A stretch of 64,000 nucleotides of DNA from Apoderus coryli (taxonomy: Eukaryota; Arthropoda; Insecta; Coleoptera; Attelabidae), in the NCBI GenBank assembly GCA_911728435.2, contig OU452217.1, forward strand, positions 930,001 through 994,000. Reading direction: 5' to 3'. The notes under the pieces are model-generated. The model was given only the letters and a program-made list of their open reading frames with translations, was not told where the DNA came from and did no database searches. Of the stretch, positions 23,807 through 35,560 are shown one piece after another (the first letter of the stretch is position 1; every line of letters begins with the position of its first letter). Position numbers and translations under genes: made by a program.

Positions 23807-25629
23807 TTGGAATAAGCATAAAAAAGCAATTTAGAACGATTTAGAGCGTTTATTTAAAAAATTGTTTTATTTATATTTAATAAGTAAAGTGTCTACCAAA
23901 AAGCTGTTTTCTCTTTTAAAATTTAAAACTAAATTTTATTAGTAAAAAGAAATTAAATAAGCATAAAAAAGCAATTTAGAACGAATTAGAGCGTTTAGTT
24001 CAGAAATTGTGTTATTTAGATTTAAAAAGTAAAGTGTCTACCAAAAAGCTGTTTTCTCTCTAAGAATTTAAAACTAAATTTGTTAGTAAAAAGAAATTAG
24101 AATAAGCATAAAAAAGCAATTTAGAACGATTTAGAGCGTTTATTTAAAAAATTGTGTTATTTAGATTTAAAAAGTAAAGTTTCTACCAAAAAGCTGTTTT
24201 CTCTCTAAGAATTTAAAACTAAATTTTATTAGGAAAAAGAAATTAGAATAAAAATAAAAAAGCAATTTAGAACGAATTAGAGCGTTTAGTTAAGAAATTG
24301 GGTTATTTATATTTAAAAAGTAAAGTGTCTACCAAAAAGCTGTTTTCTCTCTAAGAATTTAAAACTAAATTTGTAAGTAAAAATAAATTAGAATAAGCAT
24401 AAAAAAGCAGTTTAGAACGATTTAGAGCGTTTAGTTAAGAAATGGTGTTATTTATATTTAAAAAGTAAAGTGGCTACCAAAAAACTGTTTTCTCTGTAAG
24501 AATTTAAAACAAAATGCGTTAGTAAAAAGAAGATAGAATAAGCATAAAAAAGCAATTTAGAACGATTTAGAGCGTTTAGATAAGAAATTGTGTTATTTAT
24601 ATTTAAAAAGTAAAGTGTGTACCAAAAAACTGTTTTCTCTGTAAGAATTTAAAACTAAATGCGTTAGTAAAAAAAAGATAGAATAAGCATAAAAAAACAA
24701 TTTAGAACGATTTAGAGCATTTAGTTAAGAAATTGTGTTATTTAGATTTAAAAAGTAAAGTTTCTATCAAAAAGCTGTTTACTCTCTAAGAATTTAAAAC
24801 TAAATTTTATTAGGAAAAAGAAATTGGAATAAGCATAAAAAAGCAATTTAGAACGAATTAGAGCGTTTAGTTTAGAAATTGTGTTATTTAGATTTAAAAA
24901 GTAAAGTGTCTACCAAAAAGCTGTTTTCTCTCTAAGAATTTAAAACTAAATTTGTTAGTAAAAAAAAATTAGAATAAGCATAAAAAAGCAATTTAGAACG
25001 ATTTAGAGCGTTTATTTAAAAAATTGTGTTATTTAGATTTAAAAAGTAAAGTTTCTACCAAAAAGCTGTTTTCTCTCTAAGAATTTAAAACTAAATTTTA
25101 TTAGGAAAAAGAAATTAGAATAAAAATAAAAAAGCAATTTAGAACGAATTAGAGCGTTTAGTTAAGAAATTGGGTTATTTATATTTAAAAAGTAAAGTGT
25201 CTACCAAAAAGCTGTTTTCTCTCTAAGAATTTAAAACTAAATTTGTTAGTAAAAATAAATTAGAATAAGCATAAAAAAGCAGTTTAGAACGATTTAGAGC
25301 GTTTAGTTACGAAATGGTGTTATTTATATTTAAAAAGTAAAGTGGCTACCAAAAAACTGTTTTCTCTGTAAGAATTTAAAACTAAATGCGTTAGTAAAAA
25401 GAAGATAGAATAAGCATAAAAAAGCAATTTCGAACGATTTAGAGCGTTTATTTAAAAAATTGTGTTATTTATATTTAAAAAGTAAAGTGTCTACCAAAAA
25501 GCTGTTTTCTCTCTAAGAATTTAAAACTAAATTTGTTAGTAAAAAGGAATTAGAATAAGCATGAAAAAGCAATTTAGAACGATTTAGAGCGTTTATTTAA
25601 AAAATTGTGTTATTTAGATTTAAAAAGTA
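23175..25629 (+). repeat. 17-monomer HOR (2455 bp), copy 1
   Basis: It is repeated immediately as 25630-28084. Private variants recur at exactly 2455 bp: gaaatagtg (23441 and 25896), the 15-bp deletion (23608 and 26063), gtgtgtacc (24611 and 27066 region), ttacgaaatgg (25307 and 27762) and gcaatttcg (25424 and 27879). The edges are set by the switch between gtttctacc and gtgtctacc at about 25630. Its start overlaps the end of the 24-mer block. Confidence 0.87.
24119..24264 (+). repeat. Representative 146-bp monomer with sub-regions
   Basis: One full unit chosen as reference, with numbering starting at atttagaacg. Bases +1 to +20 hold two near-identical decamers, atttagaacg and atttagagcg, which contain the only two CpGs of most units. 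Bases +21 to +35 are variable between subfamilies (gtttagttaag, gtttagttcag, gtttatttaaa). Bases +36 to +60 (gttatttagatttaaaaag) are strongly conserved apart from a gat/tat switch. Bases +61 to +70 are variable (tttctacc, tttctatc, tttctaac, gtgtctacc, gtggctacc). Bases +71 to +100 (agctgttttctctc then taagaatttaaaact) are conserved. Bases +101 to +125 are variable (attttattagg, atttgttagt, atgcgttagt). Bases +126 to +146 (gaataagcataaaaaagca) are conserved. The closely related consensus I counted has 64 A, 48 T, 22 G and 12 C on the + strand. Confidence 0.93.
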
Positions 25630-28084
25630 AAGTGTCTACCAAAAAGCTGTTTTCTCTCTAAGAATTTAAAACTAAATTTTATTAGGAAAAAGAAATTAGA
25701 ATAAAAATAAAAAAGCAATTTAGAACGAATTAGAGCGTTTAGTTAAGAAATTGGGTTATTTATATTTAAAAAGTAAAGTGTCTACCAAAAAGCTGTTTTC
25801 TCTCTAAGAATTTAAAACTAAATTTGTAAGTAAAAATAAATTAGAATAAGCATAAAAAAGCAGTTTAGAACGATTTAGAGCGTTTAGTTAAGAAATAGTG
25901 TTATTTATATTTAAAAAGTAAAGTGGCTACCAAAAAACTGTTTTCTCTGTAAGAATTTAAAACAAAATGCGTTAGTAAAAAGAAGATAGAATAAGCATAA
26001 AAAAGCAATTTAGAACGATTTAGAGCGTTTAGTTAAGAAATTGTGTTATTTATATTTAAAAAGTAAACTGTTTTCTCTGTAAGAATTTAAAACTAAATGC
26101 GTTAGTAAAAAAAAGATAGAATAAGCATAAAAAAACAATTTAGAACGATTTAGAGCATTTAGTTAAGAAATTGTGTTATTTAGATTTAAAAAGTAAAGTT
26201 TCTATCAAAAAGCTGTTTACTCTCTAAGAATTTAAAACTAAATTTTATTAGGAAAAAGAAATTGGAATAAGCATAAAAAAGCAATTTAGAACGATTTAGA
26301 GCGTTTATTTAAAAAATTGTTTTATTTATATTTAATAAGTAAAGTGTCTACCAAAAAGCTGTTTTCTGTTTTAAAATTTAAAACTAAATTTTATTAGTAA
26401 AAAGAAATTAAATAAGCATAAAAAAGCAATTTAGAACGAATTAGAGCGTTTAGTTCAGAAATTGTGTTATTTAGATTTAAAAAGTAAAGTGTCTACCAAA
26501 AAGCTGTTTTCTCTCTAAGAATTTAAAACTAAATTTGTTAGTAAAAAGAAATTAGAATAAGCATAAAAAAGCAATTTAGAACGATTTAGAGCGTTTATTT
26601 AAAAAATTGTGTTATTTAGATTTAAAAAGTAAAGTTTCTACCAAAAAGCTGTTTTCTCTCTAAGAATTTAAAACTAAATTTTATTAGGAAAAAGAAATTA
26701 GAATAAAAATAAAAAAGCAATTTAGAACGAATTAGAGCGTTTAGTTAAGAAATTGGGTTATTTATATTTAAAAAGTAAAGTGTCTACCAAAAAGCTGTTT
26801 TCTCTCTAAGAATTTAAAACTAAATTTGTAAGTAAAAATAAATTAGAATAAGCATAAAAAAGCAGTTTAGAACGATTTAGAGCGTTTAGTTAAGAAATGG
26901 TGTTATTTATATTTAAAAAGTAAAGTGGCTACCAAAAAACTGTTTTCTCTGTAAGAATTTAAAACAAAATGCGTTAGTAAAAAGAAGATAGAATAAGCAT
27001 AAAAAAGCAATTTAGAACGATTTAGAGCGTTTAGATAAGAAATTGTGTTATTTATATTTAAAAAGTAAAGTGTGTACCAAAAAACTGTTTTCTCTGTAAG
27101 AATTTAAAACTAAATGCGTTAGTAAAAAAAAGATAGAATAAGCATAAAAAAACAATTTAGAACGATTTAGAGCATTTAGTTAAGAAATTGTGTTATTTAG
27201 ATTTAAAAAGTAAAGTTTCTATCAAAAAGCTGTTTACTCTCTAAGAATTTAAAACTAAATTTTATTAGGAAAAAGAAATTGAAATAAGCATAAAAAAGCA
27301 ATTTAGAACGAATTAGAGCGTTTAGTTTAGAAATTGTGTTATTTAGATTTAAAAAGTAAAGTGTCTACCAAAAAGCTGTTTTCTCTCTAAGAATTTAAAA
27401 CTAAATTTGTTAGTAAAAAAAAATTAGAATAAGCATAAAAAAGCAATTTAGAACGATTTAGAGCGTTTATTTAAAAAATTGTGTTATTTAGATTTAAAAA
27501 GTAAAGTTTCTACCAAAAAGCTGTTTTCTCTCTAAGAATTTAAAACTAAATTTTATTAGGAAAAAGAAATTAGAATAAAAATAAAAAAGCAATTTAGAAC
27601 GAATTAGAGCGTTTAGTTAAGAAATTGGGTTATTTATATTTAAAAAGTAAAGTGTCTACCAAAAAGCTGTTTTCTCTCTAAGAATTTAAAACTAAATTTG
27701 TTAGTAAAAATAAATTAGAATAAGCATAAAAAAGCAGTTTAGAACGATTTAGAGCGTTTAGTTACGAAATGGTGTTATTTATATTTAAAAAGTAAAGTGG
27801 CTACCAAAAAACTGTTTTCTCTGTAAGAATTTAAAACTAAATGCGTTAGTAAAAAGAAGATAGAATAAGCATAAAAAAGCAATTTCGAACGATTTAGAGC
27901 GTTTATTTAAAAAATTGTGTTATTTATATTTAAAAAGTAAAGTGTCTACCAAAAAGCTGTTTTCTCTCTAAGAATTTAAAACTAAATTTGTTAGTAAAAA
28001 GGAATTAGAATAAGCATGAAAAAGCAATTTAGAACGATTTAGAGCGTTTATTTAAAAAATTGTGTTATTTAGATTTAAAAAGTA
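25630..28084 (+). repeat. 17-monomer HOR (2455 bp), copy 2
   Basis: This is a near-identical tandem copy of 23175-25629. Only a few differences were noticed: ctgttttctgtttt near 26361 against ctgttttctctttt, and aattgaaat near 27279 against aattggaat near 24829. The second large copy around 56-58 kb has only one version of this block, so the duplication arose in the first copy after the large duplication, or was lost from the second. Confidence 0.86.
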
Positions 28085-29640
28085 AAGTTTCTACAAAATA
28101 GCTGTTTTCTCTCTAAGAATTTAAAACTAAATTTTATTAGGAAAAAGAAATTAGAATAAGCATAAAAAAAGCAATTTAGAACGATTTAGAGCGTTTAGTT
28201 CAGAAATTGTGTTATTTAGATTTAAAAAGTAAAGTTTCTAACAAAAATCTGTTTTCTCTTTTAGAATGTAAAACTAAATTTATTAGTAAAAAGAAATTAG
28301 AATAAGCATAAAAAAGCAATTTAGAACGAATTAGAGCGTTTATTTAAAAAATTGTGTTATTTAGATCTAAAAAGTAAAGTTTCTACAAAATAGCTGTTTT
28401 CTCTCTAAGAATTTAAAACTAAATTTTATTAGGAAAAAGAAATTAGAATAAGCATAAAAAAGCAATTTAGAACGAATTAGAGCGTTTAGTTCAGAAATTG
28501 TGTTATTTAGATTTAAAAAGTAAAGTTTCTAACAAAAAGCTGTTTTCTCTTTTAGAATTTAAAACTAAATTTTATTAGTTAAAAGAATTTAGAATAAGCA
28601 TAAAAAAGCAATTTAGAACGAATTGGAGCGTTTAGTTAAGAAATGGTGTTATTTATATTTAAAAAGTAAAGTGTCTACCAAAAAACTGTTTTCTCTGTAA
28701 GAATTTAAAACTAAATGCGTTAGTAAAAAGAAGATAAAATAAGCACAACAAAAAAAAACAATTTAGAACGATTTAGAGCATTTAGTTAAGAAATTGTGTT
28801 ATTTAGATTTAAAAAGTAAAGTTTCTATCAAAAAGCTGTTTACTCTCTAAGAATTTAAAACTAAATTTTATTAGGAAAAAGAAATTAGAATAAGCATAAA
28901 AAAGCAATTAGAACGAATTAGAGCGTTTAGTTAAGAAATTGTGTTATTTATATTTAAAAAGTAAAGTGTCTACCAAAAAGCTGTTTTCTCTCTAAGAATT
29001 TAAAACTAAATTTGTTAGTAGAAAGAAATATGATAAGGCATAAAAAAGCAATTTAGAACGATTTAGAGCGTTTATTTAAAAAATTGTTTTATTTATATTT
29101 AAAAAGTAAAGTGTCCACCAAAAAGCTGTTTTCTCTTTTAAAATTTAAAACTAAATTTTATTAGTAAAAAGAAATTAAATAAGCATAAAAAAGCAATTTA
29201 GAACGAATTAGAGCGTTTAGTTCAGAAATTGTGTTATTTAGATTTAAAAAGTAAAGTGTCTACCAAAAAGCTGTTTTCTCTCTAAGAATTTAAAACTAAA
29301 TTTGTTAGTAAAAAGAAATTAGAATAAGCATAAAAAAGCAATTTAGAACGATTTAGAGCGTTTATTTAAAAAATTGTGTTATTTAGATTTAAAAAGTAAA
29401 GTTTCTACCAAAAAGCTGTTTTCTCTAAGAATTTAAAACTAAATTTTATTAGGAAAAAGAAATTAGAATAAAAATAAAAAAGCAATTTAGAACGAATTAG
29501 AGCGTTTAGTTAAGAAATGGTGTTATTTATATTTAAAAAGTAAAGTGGCTACCAAAAAACTGTTTTCTCTGTAAGAATTTAAAACTAAATGCGTTAGTAA
29601 AAAGAAGATAGAATAAGCATAAAAAAGCAATTTAGAACGA
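28085..29640 (+). repeat. Third copy of the 17.0-18.8 / 20.5-22.3 kb HOR segment
   Basis: From the aagg monomer at 27999 the sequence matches 20614 onward at offset 7385, including the BglII monomer (28364 against 20979) and an A-run monomer near 28741. Agreement ends near 29640, where the next monomer switches to the gtttagttaaaaaattg type. One two-base loss, ctctaag for ctctctaag, is seen near 29423. Confidence 0.78.
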
Positions 29641-30340
29641 TTTAGAGCGTTTAGTTAAAAAATTGTGTTATTTAGATTTAAAAAGTAAAGTGTCTACCAA
29701 AAAGCTGTTTTCTCTCTAAGAATTTAAAACAAAATTTGTTAGTAAAAAGAAATATGAATAAGCATAAAAAAGCAATTTAGAACGAATTAGAGCGTTTAGT
29801 TAAAAAATTGTGTTATTTAGATTTAAAAAGTAAAGTGTCTACCACAAAGCTGTTTTCTCTCTAAGAATTTAAAACAAAATTTGTTAGTAAAAAGAAATAT
29901 GAATAAGCATAAAAAAGCAATTTAGAACGAATTAGAGCGTTTAGTTAAAAAATTGTGTTATTTAGATTTAAAAAGTAAAGTGTCTACCAAAAAGCTGTTT
30001 TCTCTCTAAGAATTTAAAACAAAATTTGTTAGTAAAAAGAAATATGAATAAGCATAAAAAAGCAATTTAGAACGAATTAGAGCGTTTAGTTAAAAAATTG
30101 TGTTATTTAGATTTAAAAAGTAAAGTGTCTACCAAAAAGCTGTTTTCTCTCTAAGAATTTAAAACAAAATTTGTTAGTAAAAAGAAATATGAATAAGCAT
30201 AAAAAAGCAATTTAGAACGAATTAGAGCGTTTAGTTAAAAAATTGTGTTATTTAGATTTAAAAAGTAAAGTGTCTACCACAAAGCTGTTTTCTCTCTAAG
30301 AATTTAAAACTAAATTTTATTAGGAAAAAGAAATTAGAAT
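29641..30340 (+). repeat. Run of near-identical consecutive single monomers
   Basis: About five successive units are almost the same, with aaaacaaaatttg near 29727, 29873, 30017 and 30163 and gaaatatgaataag after each. This differs from the rest of the array, where neighbours belong to different subfamilies. The private taccacaaag variant appears at 29840 and 30275, 435 bp (three monomers) apart. The pair of such monomers at about 640-1000 and 32010-32370 is the shorter version of the same cluster. Confidence 0.82.
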
Positions 30341-31342
30341 AAGCATAAAAAAAGCAGTTTAGAACGAATTAGAGCGTTTAGTTCAGAAATTGTGTTATTT
30401 AGATTTAAAAAGTAAAGTTTCTAACAAAAATCTGTTTTCTCTTTTAGAATGTAAAACTAAATTTGTTAGTAAAAAGAAATTAGAATAAGCATAAAAAAGC
30501 AATTTAGAACGATTTAGAGCGTTTATTTAAAAAATTGTGTTATTTAGATTTAAAAAGTAAAGTTTCTACCAAAAAGCTGTTTTCTCTCTAAGAATTTAAA
30601 ACTAAATTTTATTAGGAAAAAGAAATTAGAATAAAAATAAAAAAAGCAATTTAGAACGAATTAGAGCGTTTAGTTAAGAAATTGGGTTATTTATATTTAA
30701 AAAGTAAAGTGTCTACCAAAAAGCTGTTTTCTCTCTAAGAATTTAAAACTAAATTTATTAGTAAAAATAAATTAGAATAAGCATAAAAAAGCAGTTTAGA
30801 ACGATTTAGAGCGTTTAGTTAAGAAATGGTGTTATATTTAAAAAGTAAAGTGGCTACCAAAAAACTGTTTTCTCTGTAAGAATTTAAAACTAAATGCGTT
30901 AGTAAAAAGAAGATAGAATAAGCATAAAAAAGCAATTTAGAACGATTTAGAGCGTTTAGTTAAGAAATTGTGTTATTTAGATTTAAAAAGTAAAGTTTCT
31001 ATCAAAAAGCTGTTTACTCTCTAAGAATTTAAAACTAAATTTTATTAGGAAAAAGAAATTACAATAAGCATAAAAAAGCAATTAGAACGAATTAGAGCGT
31101 TTAGTTAAGAAATTGTGTTATTTATATTTAAAAAGTAAAGTGTCTACCAAAAAGCTGTTTTCTCTCTAAGAATTTAAAACTAAATTTTATTAGTAAAAAG
31201 AAATTCGAATAAGCATAAAAAAGCAATTTAGAACTATTTAATGCGTTTATTTAAAAATTTGTGTTATTTATATTTAAAAAGTAAAGTGTCTACCAAAAAG
31301 CTGTTTTCTCTCTAAGAATTTAAAACTAAATTTGTTAGTAAA
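30341..31342 (+). repeat. Seven-monomer linker before the second large copy
   Basis: Monomers of mixed subfamilies include gggttattta near 30684, the 4-bp-shorter gtgttatattt near 30829 and gaactatttaatgcg near 31231. The last part resembles 5640-5933 and 38030-38323 and leads to an M marker at 31343, the point equivalent to just before base 1 of the window. Confidence 0.75.
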
Positions 31343-34300
31343 ATGGAATTAGAATAAACATGAAAAAGCAATTTAGAACGATTTAGAGCGTTTATTTAAA
31401 AAATTGTGTTATTTAGATTTAAAAAGTAAAGTTTCTACAAAAAAGCTGTTTTCTCTCTAAGAATTTAAAACTAAATTTTATTAGGAAAAAGAAATTAGAA
31501 TAAGCATAAAAAAAGCAATTTAGAACGAGTTAGAGCGTTTAGTTCAGAAATTGTGTTATTTAGATTTAAAAAGTAAAGTTTCTAACAAAAAGCTGTTTTC
31601 TCTTTTAGAATTTAAAACTAAATTTTATTAATTAAAAGAACTTAGAATAAGCATTAAAAAGCAATTTAGAACGAATTAGAGCGTTTAGTTAAGAAATGGT
31701 GTTATTTATATTTAAAAAGTAAAGTGTCTACCAAAAAACTGTTTTCTCTCTAAGAATTTAAAACTGAATGTGCTAGTAAAAAGAAGATAGAATAAGCATA
31801 TAAAAGCAATTTAGAACGATTTAGAGCGTTTAGTTAAGAAATTGTGTTATTTAGATTTAAAAATTAAAGTGTCTACCAAAAAGCTGTTTTCTCTCTAAGA
31901 ATTGAAAACTAAATTTTATTAGGAAAAAGAAATTAGAATAAGCATAAAAAAGCAATTTAGAACGAATTAGAGCGTTTAGTTAAAAAATTGTGTTATTTAG
32001 ATTTAAAAAGTAAAGTGTCTACCAAAAAGCTGTTTTCTCTCTAAGAATTTAAAACAAAATTTGTTAGTAAAAAGAAATATGAATAAGCATAAAAAAGCAA
32101 TTTAGAACGATTTAGAGCGTTTAGTTAAAAAATTGTGTTATTTAGATTTAAAAAGTAGTGTCTACCAAAAAGCTGTTTTCTCTCTAAGAATTTAAAACAA
32201 AATTTGTTAGTAAAAAGAAATATGAATAAGCATAAAAAAGCAATTTAGAACGAATTAGAGCGTTTAGTTAAAAAATTGTGTTATTTAGATTTAAAAAGTA
32301 AAGTGTCTACCACAAAGCTGTTTTCTCTCTAAGAATTTAAAACTAAATTTTATTAGGAAAAAGAAATTAGAATAAGCATAAAAAAAGCAGTTTAGAACGA
32401 ATTAGAGCGTTTGTTTCAGAAATTGTGTTATTTAGATTTAAAAAGTAAAGTTTCTAACAAAAATCTGTTTTCTCTTTTAGAATGTAAAACTAAATTTATT
32501 AGTAAAAAGAAATTAGAATAAGCATAAAAAAAGCAATTTAGAACGAATTAGAGCGTTTATTTAAAAAATTGTGTTATTTAGATTTAAAAAGTAAAGTTTC
32601 TACAAAATAGCTGTTTTCTCTCTAAGAATTTAAAACTAAATTTTATTAGGAAAAAGAAATTAGAATAAGCATAAAAAAAGCAATTTAGAACGAATTAGAG
32701 CGTTTAGTTCAGAAATTGTGTTAATTAGATTTAAAAAGTAAAGTTTCTAACAAAAAGCTGTTTTCTCTTTTAGAATTTAAAACTAAATTTTATTAGTTAA
32801 AAGAATTTAGAATAAGCATAAAAAAGCAATTTAGAACAAATTAGAGTGTTTAGTTAAGAAATGGTGTTATTTATATTTAAAAAGTAAAGTGTCTACCAAA
32901 AAACTGTTTTCTCTGTAAGAATTTAAAACTAAATGCGTTAGTAAAAAGAAGATAGAATAAGCATAAAAAAACAATTTAGAACGATTTAGAGCATTTAGTT
33001 AAGAAATTGTGTTATTTAGATTTAAAAAGTAAAGTTTCTATCAAAAAGCTGTTTACTCTCTAAGAATTTAAAACTAAATTTTATTAGGAAAAAGAAATTG
33101 GAATAAGCATAAAAAAGCAATTTTGAACGATTTAGAGCGTTTATTTAAAAAATTGTTTTATTTATATTTAAAAAGTAAAGTGTCTACCAAAAAGCTGTTT
33201 TCTCATTTAAAATTTAAAACTAAATTTTATTAGGAAAAAGAAATTAGAATAAAATTAAAAAAGCAATTTAGAACGAATTAGAGCGTTTAGTTCAGAAATT
33301 GTGTTATTTAGATTTAAAAAGTAAATTGTCTACCAAAAAGCTGTTTTCTCTCTAAGAATTTAAAACTAAATTTGTTAGTAAAAATAAATTAGAATAAGCA
33401 TAAAAAAGCAGTTTAGAACGATTTAGAGCGTTTAGTTAAGAAATGGTGTTATATTTAAAAAGTAAAGTGGCTACCAAAAAACTGTTTTCTCTGTAAGAAT
33501 TTAAAACTAAATGCGTTAGTAAAAAGAAGATAGAATAAGCATAAAAAAGCAATTTAGAACGATTTAGAGCGTTTAGTTAGGAAATTGTGTTATTTAGATT
33601 TAAAAAGTAAAGTTTCTATCAAAAAGCTGTTTACTCTCTAAGAATTTAAAACTAAATATTATTAGGAAAAAGAAATTACAATAAGCATAAAAAAGCAATT
33701 AGAACGAATTAGAGCGTTTAGTTAAGAAATTGTGTTATTTATATTTAAAAAGTAAAGTGTCTACCAAAAAGCTGTTTTCTCTCTAAGAATTTAAAACTAA
33801 ATTTTATTAGTAAAAAGAAATTCGAATAAGCATAAAAAAGCAATTTAGAACGAGTTAGAGCGTTTAGTTCAGAAATTGTGTTATTTAGATTTAAAAAGTA
33901 AAGTTTCTAACAAAAAGCTGTTTTCTCTTTTAGAATTTAAAACTAAATTTTATTAATTAAAAGAACTTAGAATAAGCATTAAAAAGCAATTTAGAACGAA
34001 TTAGAGCGTTTAGTTAAGAAATGGTGTTATTTATATTTAAAAAGTAAAGTGTCTACCAAAAAACTGTTTTCTCTCTAAGAATTTAAAACTGAATGTGTTA
34101 GTAAAAAGAAGATAGAATAAGCATAAAAAAGCAATTTAGAACGATTTAGAGCGTTTAGTTAAGAAATTGTGTTATTTAGATTTAAAAATTAAAGTGTCTA
34201 CCAAAAAGCTGTTTTCTCTCTAAGAATTGAAAACTAAATTTTATTAGGAAAAAGAAATTAGAATAAGCATAAAAAAGCAATTTAGAACGAATTAGAGCGT

Positions 34301-34396
34301 TTAGTTAAAAAATTGTGTTATTTAGATTTAAAAAGTAAAGTGTCTACCAAAAAGCTGTTTTCTCTCTAAGAATTTAAAACTAAATTTGTTAGTAAA
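31343..34396 (+). repeat. 21-monomer HOR block, second copy
   Basis: It spans 3054 bp between M markers and corresponds to 1-3025. It preserves the tgctag private variant (31771), the HindIII-free order of subfamilies, the tandem aaaacaaaa pair (about 32050 and 32200), the CpG-depleted monomer (32834) and the shortened gtgttatattt monomer near 33440. Near 33850 it carries gaacgagttag where the first copy has gaacgaattag. Confidence 0.85.
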
Positions 34397-35560
34397 ATGG
34401 AATTAGAATAAACATGAAAAAGCAATTTAGAACGATTTAGAGCGTTTATTTAAAAAATTGTGTTATTTAGATTTAAAAAGTAAAGTTTCTACAAAAAAGC
34501 TGTTTTCTCTCTAAGAATTTAAAACTAAATTTTATTAGGAAAAAGAAATTAGAATAAGCATAAAAAAAGCAATTTAGAACGAGTTAGAGCGTTTAGTTCA
34601 GAAATTGTGTTATTTAGATTTAAAAAGTAAAGTTTCTAACAAAAAGCTGTTTTCTCTTTTAGAATTTAAAACTAAATTTTATTAATTAAAAGAACTTAGA
34701 ATAAGCATTAAAAAGCAATTTAGAACGAATTAGAGCGTTTAGTTAAGAAATGGTGTTATTTATATTTAAAAAGTAAAGTGTCTACCAAAAAACTGTTTTC
34801 TCTCTAAGAATTTAAAACTGAATGTGTTAGTAAAAAGAAGATAGAATAAGCATAAAAAAGCAATTTAGAACGATTTAGAGCGTTTAGTTAAGAAATTGTG
34901 TTATTTAGATTTAAAAATTAAAGTGTCTACCAAAAAGCTGTTTTCTCTCTAAGAATTGAAAACTAAATTTTATTAGGAAAAAGAAATATGAATAAGCATA
35001 AAAAAGCAATTTAGAACGAATTAGAGCGTTTAGTTAAAAAATTGTGTTATTTAGATTTAAAAAGTAAAGTGTCTACCAAAAAGCTGTTTTCTCTCTAAGA
35101 ATTTAAAACTAAATTTGTTAGTAAAAAGAAATTAGAATAAGCATAAAAAAGCAATTTAGAACGATTTAGAGCGCTTATTTAAAAAATTGTGTTATTTATG
35201 TTTAAAAAGTAGTGTCTACCAAAAAGCTTTTTTTTTCTCTAAGAATTTAAAACTAAATGCGTTAGTAAAAAGAAGATAGAATAAGCATAAAAAAGCAATT
35301 TAGAACGATTTAGAGCGTTTAGTTAAGAAATTGTGTTATTTAGATTTAAAAATTAAAGTGTCTACCAAAAAGCTGTTTTCTCTCTAAGAATTGAAAACTA
35401 AATTTTATTAGGAAAAAGAAATTAGAATAAGCATAAAAAAGCAATTTAGAACGAATTAGAGCGTTTAGTTAAAAAATTGTGTTATTTAGATTTAAAAAGT
35501 AAAGTGTCTACCAAAAAGCTGTTTTCTCTCTAAGAATTTAAAACTAAATTTGTTAGTAAA
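34397..35560 (+). repeat. 8-monomer block, extra copy
   Basis: It opens with M, runs through six monomers to a HindIII monomer (35224), then adds two monomers of the aaaattaaag and ttaaaaaattg types before the next M at 35561. The first six monomers are repeated at 35561-36434, exactly 1164 bp on. A private aagaaatatg variant (34987 and 36151) replaces the aagaaattag seen at the equivalent place in other copies. This explains the offset change from 31370 to 32535 between the two large copies. Confidence 0.83.
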
